Shown in pieces: positions 1 to 7,306 of a stretch of 44,437 nt of DNA. Below the pieces are notes generated by a model that did no database searches, had not been told where the DNA came from, and saw nothing but the letters and a program-made list of their open reading frames with translations. The stretch is from Acidobacteriota bacterium (GTDB lineage: Bacteria; Acidobacteriota; Vicinamibacteria; Vicinamibacterales; UBA2999): positions 1-44,437 of the forward strand of contig JAGNJW010000036.1 of assembly GCA_018000455.1 (NCBI GenBank). The letters run 5' to 3'. Position 1 is the first letter of the stretch; the number at the start of each line of letters is the position of its first letter. Made by a program: the position numbers and the translations under genes.

Positions 1-1608
1 CGTGTACTCCGAGATGATGACGCTGAGCGCGCCGTCGTCGAAGGTCAGCGCATCGGCGGTCAAGCCGTGTTCGCTCAGCTGCCGGGGGATGAGAAAGCGG
101 CGGGCGATGTGGACCTTGTCTTCTTCGGTGTAGCCCGACAGCCGGATGATCTCCATGCGATCGAGCAACGCCGGATGCATGGTGCCGAGCTGGTTGGCGG
201 TGGCGATGAAGAGCACCTTCGAGAGGTCCACTGGTACTTCGAGGTAGTGATCGCGAAAGGTGTGGTTCTGCGCCGGGTCCAGCACCTCGAGCAGCGCCGC
301 CGCCGGATCGCCCTGGATGCCGAGGGCGAGCTTGTCGGCTTCATCGAGCATGAACACCGGATTCATCGAGCCGGCCTGCTTCAAGGCCTGCACGATGCGG
401 CCGGGCATGGCACCGATGTAGGTGCGCCGGTGGCCGCGGATTTCGGCCTCGTCGCGGACGCCACCGAGTGAGATGCGCACGAACTTCCGCTGCATGGCCC
501 GGGCGATCGACTGGCCGAGCGAGGTCTTGCCCACGCCGGGAGGCCCGACGAAACACAGGATCGGGCCTTTCATGTCGCCCTTCAACTTGCGGACGGCGAG
601 GTATTCGACGATGCGCTCCTTGACCTTGTCGAGGTCATAGTGGTCCTCGTCGAGCACCGCGCGCGCCGCCACCGGGTCGATCCGGTCAACGGTGGTCGTC
701 GACCACGGCACTTCGAGCACCCATTCGAGGTAGGTGCGGATCATCTGCGCCTCGGCGGCGCCACTGCCGCCCATGCGCGCCAGGCGATCGGCCTCGCGGT
801 TCACCTGTTTCAGGATCGGCTCGGGCAACTGTGCCTCGTCGATCTTGGTGCGCAGATCGCCGAGCTCCGAGCTCTCGCCCTCGCCGAGCTCCTCCTGGAT
901 GGCTTTGAGCTGTTGCCGCAGGTAGTACTGCCGCTGCGACGCCGACATCTCCGCTTGCGCCTGCGACTCGATCTTGCCCTTGAGTTCGAGCACCGACACC
1001 TCTCGTGCCAGCATCGTGTGCACCAGTTGCAGCTTCTTGAGCAGCGGGTCGGCGGCCAGGACGGCCTGCTTCTCTGCGGCCGATGCGTCGAGCATCGACC
1101 CGAGCAGGTAGGCCAGCCGCAGCGGATCGTCGATCCCCAGGACGAGCTGGCGCACCTCGGCCGAGGCGCCCGTCGCAAGGCCGACGGCCTTTTCGGCCAG
1201 TTCCCGGATGCGGCGTTCGTAGGCCTCGGTTTCCACGTCGCGCTCGAGCCGCTCGGGGAGCGGCTCCACGTCGGCGGTCATGGCGACCTCGGACTTGTTG
1301 ATGGCGAGCACGCGGACGCGGGCGACGCCTTCGAAGATGATGTTCAGCCCGTGCTCGGCGCGGGCCATCTGCCGCACGAGGCAGATGGTCCCGATCGACT
1401 CCAGTTCGGCTGGATCCGGCTCATCCGCGTCGCCCTTCTGCACCACGAGCAGCAGCATGCGGTCGGTGGTGAGCGCCTTGTTGACCGCTTCGACCGATCC
1501 CGGCCGGTTCACCGCCAGCGGCTGCAGCGTGAGCGGGAACGCCACCGTGCGGCGCAGCGGCAGCACGGGCAGCGAGGACGGGATGGGCGGCGTCTGGGAA
1601 TCAGGCAT
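1..1608 (-). CDS. lon: ATP-dependent Lon protease, N-terminal 536 residues (3' end outside window)
   Basis: Cytoplasmic AAA+ serine protease that unfolds and degrades damaged and regulatory proteins. Translating the minus strand from the ATG at 1606-1608 gives an open frame that runs off the left edge. Visible in order: the Lon N-terminal substrate domain (LPVLPLRRTVAFPLTLQPLA), a long helical region (about residues 190-300), Walker A GPPGVGKTS near residue 353, Walker B FMLDEADK, and the sensor region with TANQLGTMHPALLDRMEII. The cut falls late in the AAA+ module, so the Ser-Lys protease domain is not seen. The start matches the usual Lon N-terminus; no clear Shine-Dalgarno precedes it and the leader is C-rich. 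It diverges from the zinc-ribbon gene across 85 bases. The identification is very secure; only completeness is unknown. Confidence 0.97.
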   Translation of the reverse strand, partial: MPDSQTPPIPSSLPVLPLRRTVAFPLTLQPLAVNRPGSVEAVNKALTTDRMLLLVVQKGDADEPDPAELESIGTICLVRQMARAEHGLNIIFEGVARVRVLAINKSEVAMTADVEPLPERLERDVETEAYERRIRELAEKAVGLATGASAEVRQLVLGIDDPLRLAYLLGSMLDASAAEKQAVLAADPLLKKLQLVHTMLAREVSVLELKGKIESQAQAEMSASQRQYYLRQQLKAIQEELGEGESSELGDLRTKIDEAQLPEPILKQVNREADRLARMGGSGAAEAQMIRTYLEWVLEVPWSTTTVDRIDPVAARAVLDEDHYDLDKVKERIVEYLAVRKLKGDMKGPILCFVGPPGVGKTSLGQSIARAMQRKFVRISLGGVRDEAEIRGHRRTYIGAMPGRIVQALKQAGSMNPVFMLDEADKLALGIQGDPAAALLEVLDPAQNHTFRDHYLEVPVDLSKVLFIATANQLGTMHPALLDRMEIIRLSGYTEEDKVHIARRFLIPRQLSEHGLTADALTFDDGALSVIISEYT

Positions 1609-1646
1609 GGGTGGCGGGCAGCGGGTTTGGGCGGCGTCTCCAGAGG

Positions 1647-1652
1647 ATCATA
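1647..1652 (-). promoter_or_regulatory. candidate -10 element for lon (TATGAT)
   Basis: On the minus strand the divergent lon/zinc-ribbon gap contains TATGAT, 39 bases upstream of the lon ATG. No good -35 lies 17-18 bases further upstream, so the call rests on the -10 alone. In the other direction, TAAGAT at 1681-1686 lies only 7 bases before the zinc-ribbon ATG. Confidence 0.35.
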
Positions 1653-1693
1653 CGCGGCCGCGGCAGCCGACGCGACCTGTTAAGATCAGCGAC

Positions 1694-2122
1694 ATGGCCC
1701 TCGACGAACGCGCCTTCTTCAACGAACGGCCCGAGCAGCGTAACGGCCGCTACGGGTGCCCGCGTTGCCACCGCACCAACGACTACCAGATGCGCTGGAT
1801 CCGGCGCACCAAGAAGGATCGACTGCCTGGCAACGCCGATGAGGGCGACCGCGCCAAGTTCCTCAAACTGCGCGACCACCTGATCCGGGTCGACGACGAA
1901 CTCACCTGTAAGACGTGCGGCAAGCGCTTCGAGATTCCGTCGATGCATTCGCTGGTCTTCGTCGACCAGACCGAGGGCCTGCCGAAGGTCGACGACGACG
2001 AGGCTGAGCCCGACGCTAGTACAGCCCCGGCACCATCCGCCAACGCACCCGCCGGCAGTACGCCGAGTACGCCGGCCCCGCGGCAGCGGAAAGGCTACGC
2101 TCCTCCCAAGGCATGGCGATGA
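1694..2122 (+). CDS. small zinc-ribbon protein, unknown function
   Basis: A 142-residue protein from the ATG at 1694. It has a CPRCHRTNDY knuckle near residue 22 and a second CKTCGKRFEI knuckle near residue 76, together a plausible four-cysteine zinc site. About 50 charged residues lie between the knuckles. The last 40 residues are low-complexity (Ala/Pro/Ser/Thr, ending KGYAPPKAWR). The frame stays open back to 1280, but that upstream part lies antisense to lon and is unlikely to be coding. TAAGAT at 1681-1686 sits 7 bases before the ATG and no Shine-Dalgarno is visible, so the message may be leaderless. The last 107 bases overlap the convergent methyltransferase gene. I do not recognise a named family; a nucleic-acid or protein-binding role is only a guess. 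Confidence 0.7.
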   Translation: MALDERAFFNERPEQRNGRYGCPRCHRTNDYQMRWIRRTKKDRLPGNADEGDRAKFLKLRDHLIRVDDELTCKTCGKRFEIPSMHSLVFVDQTEGLPKVDDDEAEPDASTAPAPSANAPAGSTPSTPAPRQRKGYAPPKAWR

Positions 2123-2738
2123 TGAGGTAGAGCGTGCTGACGAGCGCCCAGACGGCGCGGTCCACCGTCATCGGAGAGGCGCCGAAGACGATCAGCGCCC
2201 ACCCGAGATAGATCGGGTGGCGCACCACCGTGAAAGGCCATACCACGCGGATGGTGGCCGCGGCGGGCGCGGCGGGCCGCGTGACCTGACGGATGCCCGC
2301 CAGCTCCAGGCCGTCGAGCACCCGCGCCCCGGCGACGGTGAAGACGACGCCGGCGACCTGCGTGGCGCCGAGCATCCAGTGGCCCCAACCCGTGGCGGCG
2401 TAGACGACGCCTGGCACGCGCTGCCAGGTCACGCACAGGCCGACGAACAGCCACGACGCCACCCAGACGTACAACGAGCGTTCGAGGGCTGCAGGCGCGA
2501 CCGACTGCACCCACGCCTTGGCGCGCGTGCGGGCCATCAGGCTGTGGTGCGTCGCGAAGATGCTGAAGGCGGCCACGTTCCAGGCCACGGCGCCGACTGG
2601 AATGACGTCGCCGCCGGCCGGCTCGGCGAGCACGACTTGGAAGAACCACGCGCCGGTGGCGAGCGCGGCGGCGAAGCTGGCGCCGCCCAGCCAGGCGACG
2701 GCGCGCGCGAACGAAGTTGGTCGTGCGGCGGAGGGCAT
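2016..2738 (-). CDS. NnrU/isoprenylcysteine methyltransferase-like membrane protein
   Basis: A 240-residue polytopic membrane protein with about six hydrophobic segments. The C-terminal half carries the signature of the isoprenylcysteine/phospholipid methyltransferase-like group: VVRHPIYLGWALIVFG, then PWEERSL and a final Y-x2-Y-type region ending WRMVPGLY. Families of this fold methylate small lipids or prenylcysteines using S-adenosylmethionine, but NnrU-type relatives have no settled reaction. The ATG at 2738 is chosen because the longer frame to 2993 runs antisense into the ketosynthase and adds nothing membrane-like. A perfect TATAAT lies 38 bases upstream. The gene diverges from the ketosynthase and overlaps the zinc-ribbon gene tail to tail. 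A second member of the same superfamily lies at 5254-5772. Confidence 0.8.
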   Translation of the reverse strand: MPSAARPTSFARAVAWLGGASFAAALATGAWFFQVVLAEPAGGDVIPVGAVAWNVAAFSIFATHHSLMARTRAKAWVQSVAPAALERSLYVWVASWLFVGLCVTWQRVPGVVYAATGWGHWMLGATQVAGVVFTVAGARVLDGLELAGIRQVTRPAAPAAATIRVVWPFTVVRHPIYLGWALIVFGASPMTVDRAVWALVSTLYLIIAMPWEERSLSAAAGPAYSAYCRRVRWRMVPGLY

Positions 2739-2774
2739 GGGTGGCGGGCCCGCCCGCGGGCGGCAACCCGCACG

Positions 2775-2781
2775 TATTATA
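2775..2781. promoter_or_regulatory. two-way -10 element between divergent genes
   Basis: The 79-base gap between the NnrU-like gene (minus) and the ketosynthase (plus) contains TATTATA. It reads TATTAT on the plus strand (2775-2780) and a perfect TATAAT on the minus strand (2776-2781). Neither side has a strong -35. Transcription would start about 30 bases before each start codon. Confidence 0.5.
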
Positions 2782-2817
2782 GAGACTCCCGCGCGTCGTA
2801 GGCGACCCTCGCTTCCA

Positions 2818-4086
2818 TTGAGTACACCCCGCATCGTCATCTCCGGCATCGGCGTCGTCTCCCCATTTGGCGTGGGTCGCGAGCGCTTCTGGGACCACGT
2901 GTCACGCGGTGTGAGCGGCACGCGCGCGATCACCGACTTCGACGTCACCGGACTTCCGTCGCAGGTTGCAGCGGCCGTGCCGCCCGTCGACATGTCGGCG
3001 GCCCTGAGCCTCGACGGCGAGCACGCCGCGGGCTGGGAGTCGCGCGCCGATCCACGGCGCTATTCGCGGGCGGCGCTGTTTGGTGTCGTCGCCGGACGTG
3101 AAGCCTGGCACGACGCCGGGCTCGGCGTCGCTACCCCGGACGCCGGCGTCATCATTGGCAGCGGCGGCGGCGGCATCGATGTCGGGGAGAAGCAGTACCG
3201 CGACTTCTTCACCAACGGTGGCCGCGGGGTGACGCCCTACGCGATCGCGATCGGCATCTGCGGCATGGTCTCGAGCGAGATGTCGATTTCGCTCGGCCTG
3301 CGCGGCGTGAGCCACGTCTTGTCGACCGGCTGCACGTCGTCGACCGATGCCATCGGCTACGCGGCGGCGCTCCTGCGTTCGGGTGAGGCCGAGGTGATGC
3401 TGAGCGGCGGCAGCGACGGCTGCGTGCTGCCGGGCATGATGTTCGGGTTCGCGCGGATGCGCGCCGTCTCCACCCACTTCAACGATCGGCCGGCCGAGGC
3501 GTCGCGGCCCTTCGATCGCGGCCGCGACGGCTTCGTGCTCGGCGAAGGCGCGTGGATGCTGGTGCTCGAGCGCGAAGACCGCGCCCGTGCCCGCGGCGCG
3601 CACATCTACGCCAGCATCGATGGTTACGCCTCCACCTGCGACGCCTATCACCGCGTCCAGATGGATCCCGATGGCACCGAGATCGTGCGGTGCATGGAGA
3701 CGGCCATCGCCAGGTCGGGGCGTGACAAGAGCGCCATTGGCTACGTGAACTATCACGGTACCTCGACGCAGCTCAACGATGCCGTGGAGGTGCGCTGCAC
3801 GCGCAAGACGTTCGGCCCGCTCGCCGACGCCCTGCCCGGCTCGTCCACCAAGTCGATGATCGGGCATCCGCAGGGCGCCAGCGGCGCGGCCGGCGTCGTC
3901 ACGACCGCGCTGGCGCTGTCGCGCGGATTCCTCCCGCCAACCATCAATCTCACCGATCCAGATCCGGCCTGCGATCTCGACTTCCTGCCTGGGAAGGGCC
4001 GCGTGGCCTCGGTCGAGGCCGCGCTCTGCAACTGCCTCGGCTTTGGGTCGAAGAACAGCGCGCTGGTGGTCGGAGCGATGTCGTGA
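2818..4086 (+). CDS. beta-ketoacyl synthase (FabF-type ketosynthase)
   Basis: Catalyses decarboxylative condensation of an acyl thioester with a malonyl-type extender. At 422 residues it has normal KASII length. The catalytic triad is complete: Cys172 in STGCTSSTDAIG, His313 in NYHGTSTQLND and His350 in SMIGHPQGASGAAG. The start is the TTG at 2818, giving (M)STPRIVISGIGVVSPFG, which matches the family N-terminus exactly; the frame is open further upstream but lies antisense to the divergent gene. The stop overlaps the GTG of the next gene. There is no acyl-carrier protein, acyltransferase or ketoreductase nearby, so this is probably not the housekeeping fatty-acid enzyme. Its partners suggest a small lipid or polyketide pathway whose product cannot be read from sequence. 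Confidence 0.93.
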   Translation: MSTPRIVISGIGVVSPFGVGRERFWDHVSRGVSGTRAITDFDVTGLPSQVAAAVPPVDMSAALSLDGEHAAGWESRADPRRYSRAALFGVVAGREAWHDAGLGVATPDAGVIIGSGGGGIDVGEKQYRDFFTNGGRGVTPYAIAIGICGMVSSEMSISLGLRGVSHVLSTGCTSSTDAIGYAAALLRSGEAEVMLSGGSDGCVLPGMMFGFARMRAVSTHFNDRPAEASRPFDRGRDGFVLGEGAWMLVLEREDRARARGAHIYASIDGYASTCDAYHRVQMDPDGTEIVRCMETAIARSGRDKSAIGYVNYHGTSTQLNDAVEVRCTRKTFGPLADALPGSSTKSMIGHPQGASGAAGVVTTALALSRGFLPPTINLTDPDPACDLDFLPGKGRVASVEAALCNCLGFGSKNSALVVGAMS

Positions 4087-5246
4087 CTCTCGGCGCGCCG
4101 ATCGACGACGTTGCGATCGTCGGCGCCGGCCCGGCCGGAACGCTTGCCGCACTGGTGCTGGCGCGCCAGGGACGCCGCGTGCGTCTCTTCGATCGCGCCA
4201 GGTTCCCGCGCGCGAAGCTGTGTGGCGACACGCTGAATCCCGGCGCCCTGGCGTCGCTCTCGGCCCATCTCGATCTGACGGCCCTTCGTGCCCAGGGCGT
4301 CGCGCTCTCGGGCATGCGCCTCTCGGGCCCGGGCGGCGTCTCGGTCGTGGGACGCTATCCGGCCCACGCCACCGGACTGTCCGTCATGCGCGCCGTGCTC
4401 GACGCGTGGCTGCTCGACCAGGCATGCCAGGACGGCGTGGCCGTGGAGGAGGGCGTACTGGTGCGGGGGCCGCATACTGCCGGCGGCGTCGTCCGAGGCG
4501 TCACGGTCGCGACGCCCGCCGGCGACCGCGTGCACCCGGCGCGGATCGTTCTTGGCTGCGACGGTCGAGCGTCGGCGCTGGCGCGCTCGTTGGGCGTAGC
4601 CACGACGCCTGGGCGCCCGCGTCGTTGGGCCTTTGGCGCCTATGCCCACGAGGTCGACGGCGTGCAGGCCGACTGTGGAGAGATGCACCTGCGCGACGGC
4701 AGCTATCTCGGCATAGCACCAGTGGCCGGCGGGCTGACCAACGTCTGCCTGGTGCTGCCGCGCCCCCAGGCAGCGCGGGCCGTGTCCGCACCCTGGGACG
4801 CGATCCGCCAGGCTATCGCGGCCGACGACCTGCTGCGCGACCGTTTCGCGCGTGCGCGGCTGGCCTCGATGCCGGTCGTACTCGGCCCGATGGCGGTCGA
4901 TGTCGCCCGTGCCGGCGTCCCCGGCCTGCTGCTGGCCGGCGATGCCTCGGGGTTTGTCGATCCCATGACCGGCGATGGCCTGCGCCTGGCCCTCGACGGC
5001 GCCCTGCTGGCGGCCGAGGTGGCCGGCGGCGTGCTCGATGGCGTCATCATGCCAGCGGACGCCCCCAGCACACTCGATGCCCGCCGGCACGCCGCGTTCG
5101 CCAGCAAATGGCGCTTCAACCGGAGCCTGCGCGCACTCGTGGATTCGCCGTCGCTCGTGCGTGCCGCCACCTGGGCCGCCCGCGCCTGGCCGACGCCGTT
5201 CGAGGCCATGGTGCGCTACGCCGGCGACACGCGCCGGACGGCGTGA
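4083..5246 (+). CDS. FAD-dependent oxidoreductase, geranylgeranyl-reductase-like
   Basis: A 387-residue flavoprotein. Residues 10-20 form the dinucleotide site VAIVGAGPAGT. FPRAKLCGDTLNPGAL near residues 42-57 is the C-G-D/E motif of the geranylgeranyl reductase/CbrA-like group, and LLLAGDASGFVDPMTGDG in the C-terminal third is the second FAD-contact motif. Known relatives reduce prenyl chains, hydroxylate or halogenate aromatic rings; the halogenase tryptophan motif is not obvious. The start is a GTG at 4083 whose last bases form the ketosynthase stop (GTGA), so the two are almost certainly co-translated. It presumably modifies the ketosynthase-derived or a lipid substrate; the substrate is unknown. 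Confidence 0.85.
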   Translation: MTLGAPIDDVAIVGAGPAGTLAALVLARQGRRVRLFDRARFPRAKLCGDTLNPGALASLSAHLDLTALRAQGVALSGMRLSGPGGVSVVGRYPAHATGLSVMRAVLDAWLLDQACQDGVAVEEGVLVRGPHTAGGVVRGVTVATPAGDRVHPARIVLGCDGRASALARSLGVATTPGRPRRWAFGAYAHEVDGVQADCGEMHLRDGSYLGIAPVAGGLTNVCLVLPRPQAARAVSAPWDAIRQAIAADDLLRDRFARARLASMPVVLGPMAVDVARAGVPGLLLAGDASGFVDPMTGDGLRLALDGALLAAEVAGGVLDGVIMPADAPSTLDARRHAAFASKWRFNRSLRALVDSPSLVRAATWAARAWPTPFEAMVRYAGDTRRTA

Positions 5247-5253
5247 GGGCGAT

Positions 5254-5772
5254 GTGCCAATAGCCGTCGTCATCGCCCTGGGAACGCTGGCGGCTGTTGT
5301 CGCCGTCATGGCCGGCGAGGCGGTGCTGTCGGCCGTCAACGCCTCGCTTCTGCGCGCGCGCGGCGCGGTCGAGCCGCCCGGTGATGTCTATCAGACGATT
5401 AGGTGGGCGTATCCGGCCGCGTTTGTCCTGATGGCGGGCGAAGGCGCGCTCGTGGGTCCGTCGCCACTGGCGGCCCTGGCGCTCGGACTCGGCGTGTTCG
5501 GCCTGGCCAAGGCCCTCAAGGCGTGGGCCATCGCCACGCTCGGCACCCGCTGGTCGTTCCGCGTGCTCGTGCCGCCCGGCGAGCCGCCGATCGTGGCCGG
5601 TCCTTACCGTCTCATGAACCATCCCAACTACGTGGCGGTCGGCGGCGAGATCCTCGGCGTTGCGCTCATCGTCGGCGCGCCTGTGACCGGTGTCATCTCG
5701 TTGGTTGGGTTTGGCTGGCTGATGCGGCGCCGGATGGCGATCGAAGATCGGGCCCTGGGACGCCGCGGATGA
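5254..5772 (+). CDS. isoprenylcysteine carboxyl methyltransferase (ICMT) family membrane protein
   Basis: A 172-residue membrane protein with about five hydrophobic segments and the ICMT-type motif GPYRLMNHPNYVAVGGEI followed by a downstream E-D-R. ICMT-like proteins use S-adenosylmethionine; in bacteria several sit beside polyketide synthases and methylate phenolic or acid products. The GTG at 5254 is chosen because it lies 7 bases after the flavoprotein stop and begins directly with a membrane segment (PIAVVIALGTLAAVVAVMAG). Its stop overlaps the ATG of the next gene (ATGA). Context suggests it tailors the product of the ketosynthase/flavoprotein pair. Confidence 0.8.
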   Translation: MPIAVVIALGTLAAVVAVMAGEAVLSAVNASLLRARGAVEPPGDVYQTIRWAYPAAFVLMAGEGALVGPSPLAALALGLGVFGLAKALKAWAIATLGTRWSFRVLVPPGEPPIVAGPYRLMNHPNYVAVGGEILGVALIVGAPVTGVISLVGFGWLMRRRMAIEDRALGRRG

Positions 5773-7229
5773 AGGCTGCCGGTAAGATGTCGCCGATGCC
5801 GGTCACCGCGCCGCGCGCGCGCATTCGCCCCGCCCCGGCCGCTCGACGGACCGTCGCCGTGCTCGACGGGATCGTCGCCGTGCTCACGCTCGTGACCCTC
5901 TCCACGCTCCTGACCGGCGGCTTTCGCGCCGAATTGCTGGGGATGCGCGTTTCGACGACATCGTGGTGGCGCCTGGCGGGGCTGGCGGTCCTCGTCCTTG
6001 CGGCGCGCCACGCCTGGCGGCCCTCGCCGTCGATCGTCGCGCGTGCCTGGGACGGCCTGGTGGCGTGGCGGCGCGATCCGGTCACGCGTGCCACGTGGCC
6101 GATCGTCATCACGACGCGGGCCGGTGTGCTGCTGCTGGGCCTGCTGGCGGTGTATGCCATCGGATATCCCGGGGGCCGCGCTCCGATCCGGGTGGCCGAG
6201 GGGGAAGTGGCGAACCTGCCGGCGCGCTTCGATGCCGGGTGGTACCTGGGGATTGCCACGACCGGCTATGACTACACGCCGAACCGGCTCAATCGGCAGC
6301 AGAATGTCGTCTTCTTCCCGGCCTTCCCGGCGCTCATGGGCTGGGTGTCACTGCTATTGGCCCGGCAGGTCGTCTGGAGCGGCGCGATCGTCTCGATCCT
6401 CGCCTTCGCGTGGGCAATGCGCTACCTGTTTCGGCTGGCGCGCGAGCTGATGGATGACGAGCGCGCGGTGACGGCCGTGGCGCTCATGGCGGTCTATCCC
6501 TTTGCCCTGTTCTTCAGCGCCCCCTACACCGAAGGCCTGTTCCTGCTGGCGCTGGTCGGCGCCTGGTGGCACATGCGGCGCGACGAGCGGTGGGCCGGGT
6601 TCGGCTGGGGCTTCCTGGCGGGACTCACACGCCCCAACGGCTGCCTGCTCTCGGTGCCACTGGCGCTCATGGTCGTGGCGCCGCTCTGGAAACACGGCCG
6701 GCTGCAGTCGCCACCTGGTGGCTGGCTCAGCCTTTCCGATCGGTTTCTCGTGGCGGCGGCGCCCGGACTCGGGATGCTCGTCTATTCCGCCTACGTCTTC
6801 GACCTGACGGGCGATCCGTTCACCTGGATCCGCCTGCAGGCCGCGTGGGGGCGCGAGAACATCGGCGCCGCCTCGTTCCTCGCCGGCGAGTGGCGCTCGC
6901 TCGGCGAACAGGGACTCTACGGCTATGCCACCGCCGACGTCCCGAACTTCCTGAACGCGTCTGCCGGGCTGCTGGTCGGCGCGAGCCTTGTACCCGTCTT
7001 GCGGCGCTTCGGCCTGCCGGCGGCGGCCCTGCTCGTCGTCAACCTGCTGCCCTCGATCGCCAGCGGTGGCTGGCTCTCGGTGGGGCGGGCGACCACGGTA
7101 CTGTTCCCGGTGTTCCTGTGGCTCGCCGACGCCATACCGGCGCGGCACCGGGGGATGTGGATCGGCGCCTTCGCCGCCCTGCAGGCCTTCGCCGCGACGC
7201 TGTTCTTCACGTGGCGGCAGATGTTCTAG
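5769..7229 (+). CDS. PIG-V-like mannosyltransferase family membrane protein
   Basis: A 486-residue polytopic membrane protein. It has the DAGWYLGIATTGYDY motif near residue 155, FFPAFPALMGW shortly after, and SAPYTEGLFLLALVGAWW, all hallmarks of the PIG-V (GPI mannosyltransferase 2) relatives found in bacteria, where they are GT-C glycosyltransferases using polyprenyl-phosphate sugars on the outer face of the membrane. Roughly ten hydrophobic segments follow a short basic N-terminus. The ATG at 5769 overlaps the preceding TGA, coupling it to the ICMT gene; another Met ten residues in (ATG at 5796) is a possible alternative. The acceptor is unknown; co-transcription hints that it could glycosylate the lipid made by the upstream genes. 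Confidence 0.8.
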   Translation: MKAAGKMSPMPVTAPRARIRPAPAARRTVAVLDGIVAVLTLVTLSTLLTGGFRAELLGMRVSTTSWWRLAGLAVLVLAARHAWRPSPSIVARAWDGLVAWRRDPVTRATWPIVITTRAGVLLLGLLAVYAIGYPGGRAPIRVAEGEVANLPARFDAGWYLGIATTGYDYTPNRLNRQQNVVFFPAFPALMGWVSLLLARQVVWSGAIVSILAFAWAMRYLFRLARELMDDERAVTAVALMAVYPFALFFSAPYTEGLFLLALVGAWWHMRRDERWAGFGWGFLAGLTRPNGCLLSVPLALMVVAPLWKHGRLQSPPGGWLSLSDRFLVAAAPGLGMLVYSAYVFDLTGDPFTWIRLQAAWGRENIGAASFLAGEWRSLGEQGLYGYATADVPNFLNASAGLLVGASLVPVLRRFGLPAAALLVVNLLPSIASGGWLSVGRATTVLFPVFLWLADAIPARHRGMWIGAFAALQAFAATLFFTWRQMF

Positions 7230-7281
7230 ACCCGGCTATTCCGCCGCCGCCGCCGTCTGTACCCACACGCCGACGACGCCG

Positions 7282-7287
7282 TATACT
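7282..7287 (+). promoter_or_regulatory. candidate -10 element (TATACT) before the TPR/metallopeptidase gene
   Basis: TATACT lies 19 bases upstream of the ATG at 7307, in the 77-base gap after the PIG-V-like gene. No matching -35 was found. If used, it would start the 14-kb series of envelope genes with a leader of only about 13 bases. Confidence 0.4.
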
Positions 7288-7306
7288 GGCCTCGTCCCGG
7301 CCGTTC

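Noticed and set aside
640..1683. 347-codon plus-strand frame over the lon gene
   Set aside because: Rich in His/Arg/Leu with no domain; the minus strand gives an unmistakable Lon protein.
3753..5339. Long minus-strand frames across the ketosynthase and flavoprotein (also 2902-4152)
   Set aside because: Antisense shadows: low-complexity His/Ala/Arg sequence, no recognisable domain, while the plus strand has full catalytic motifs.
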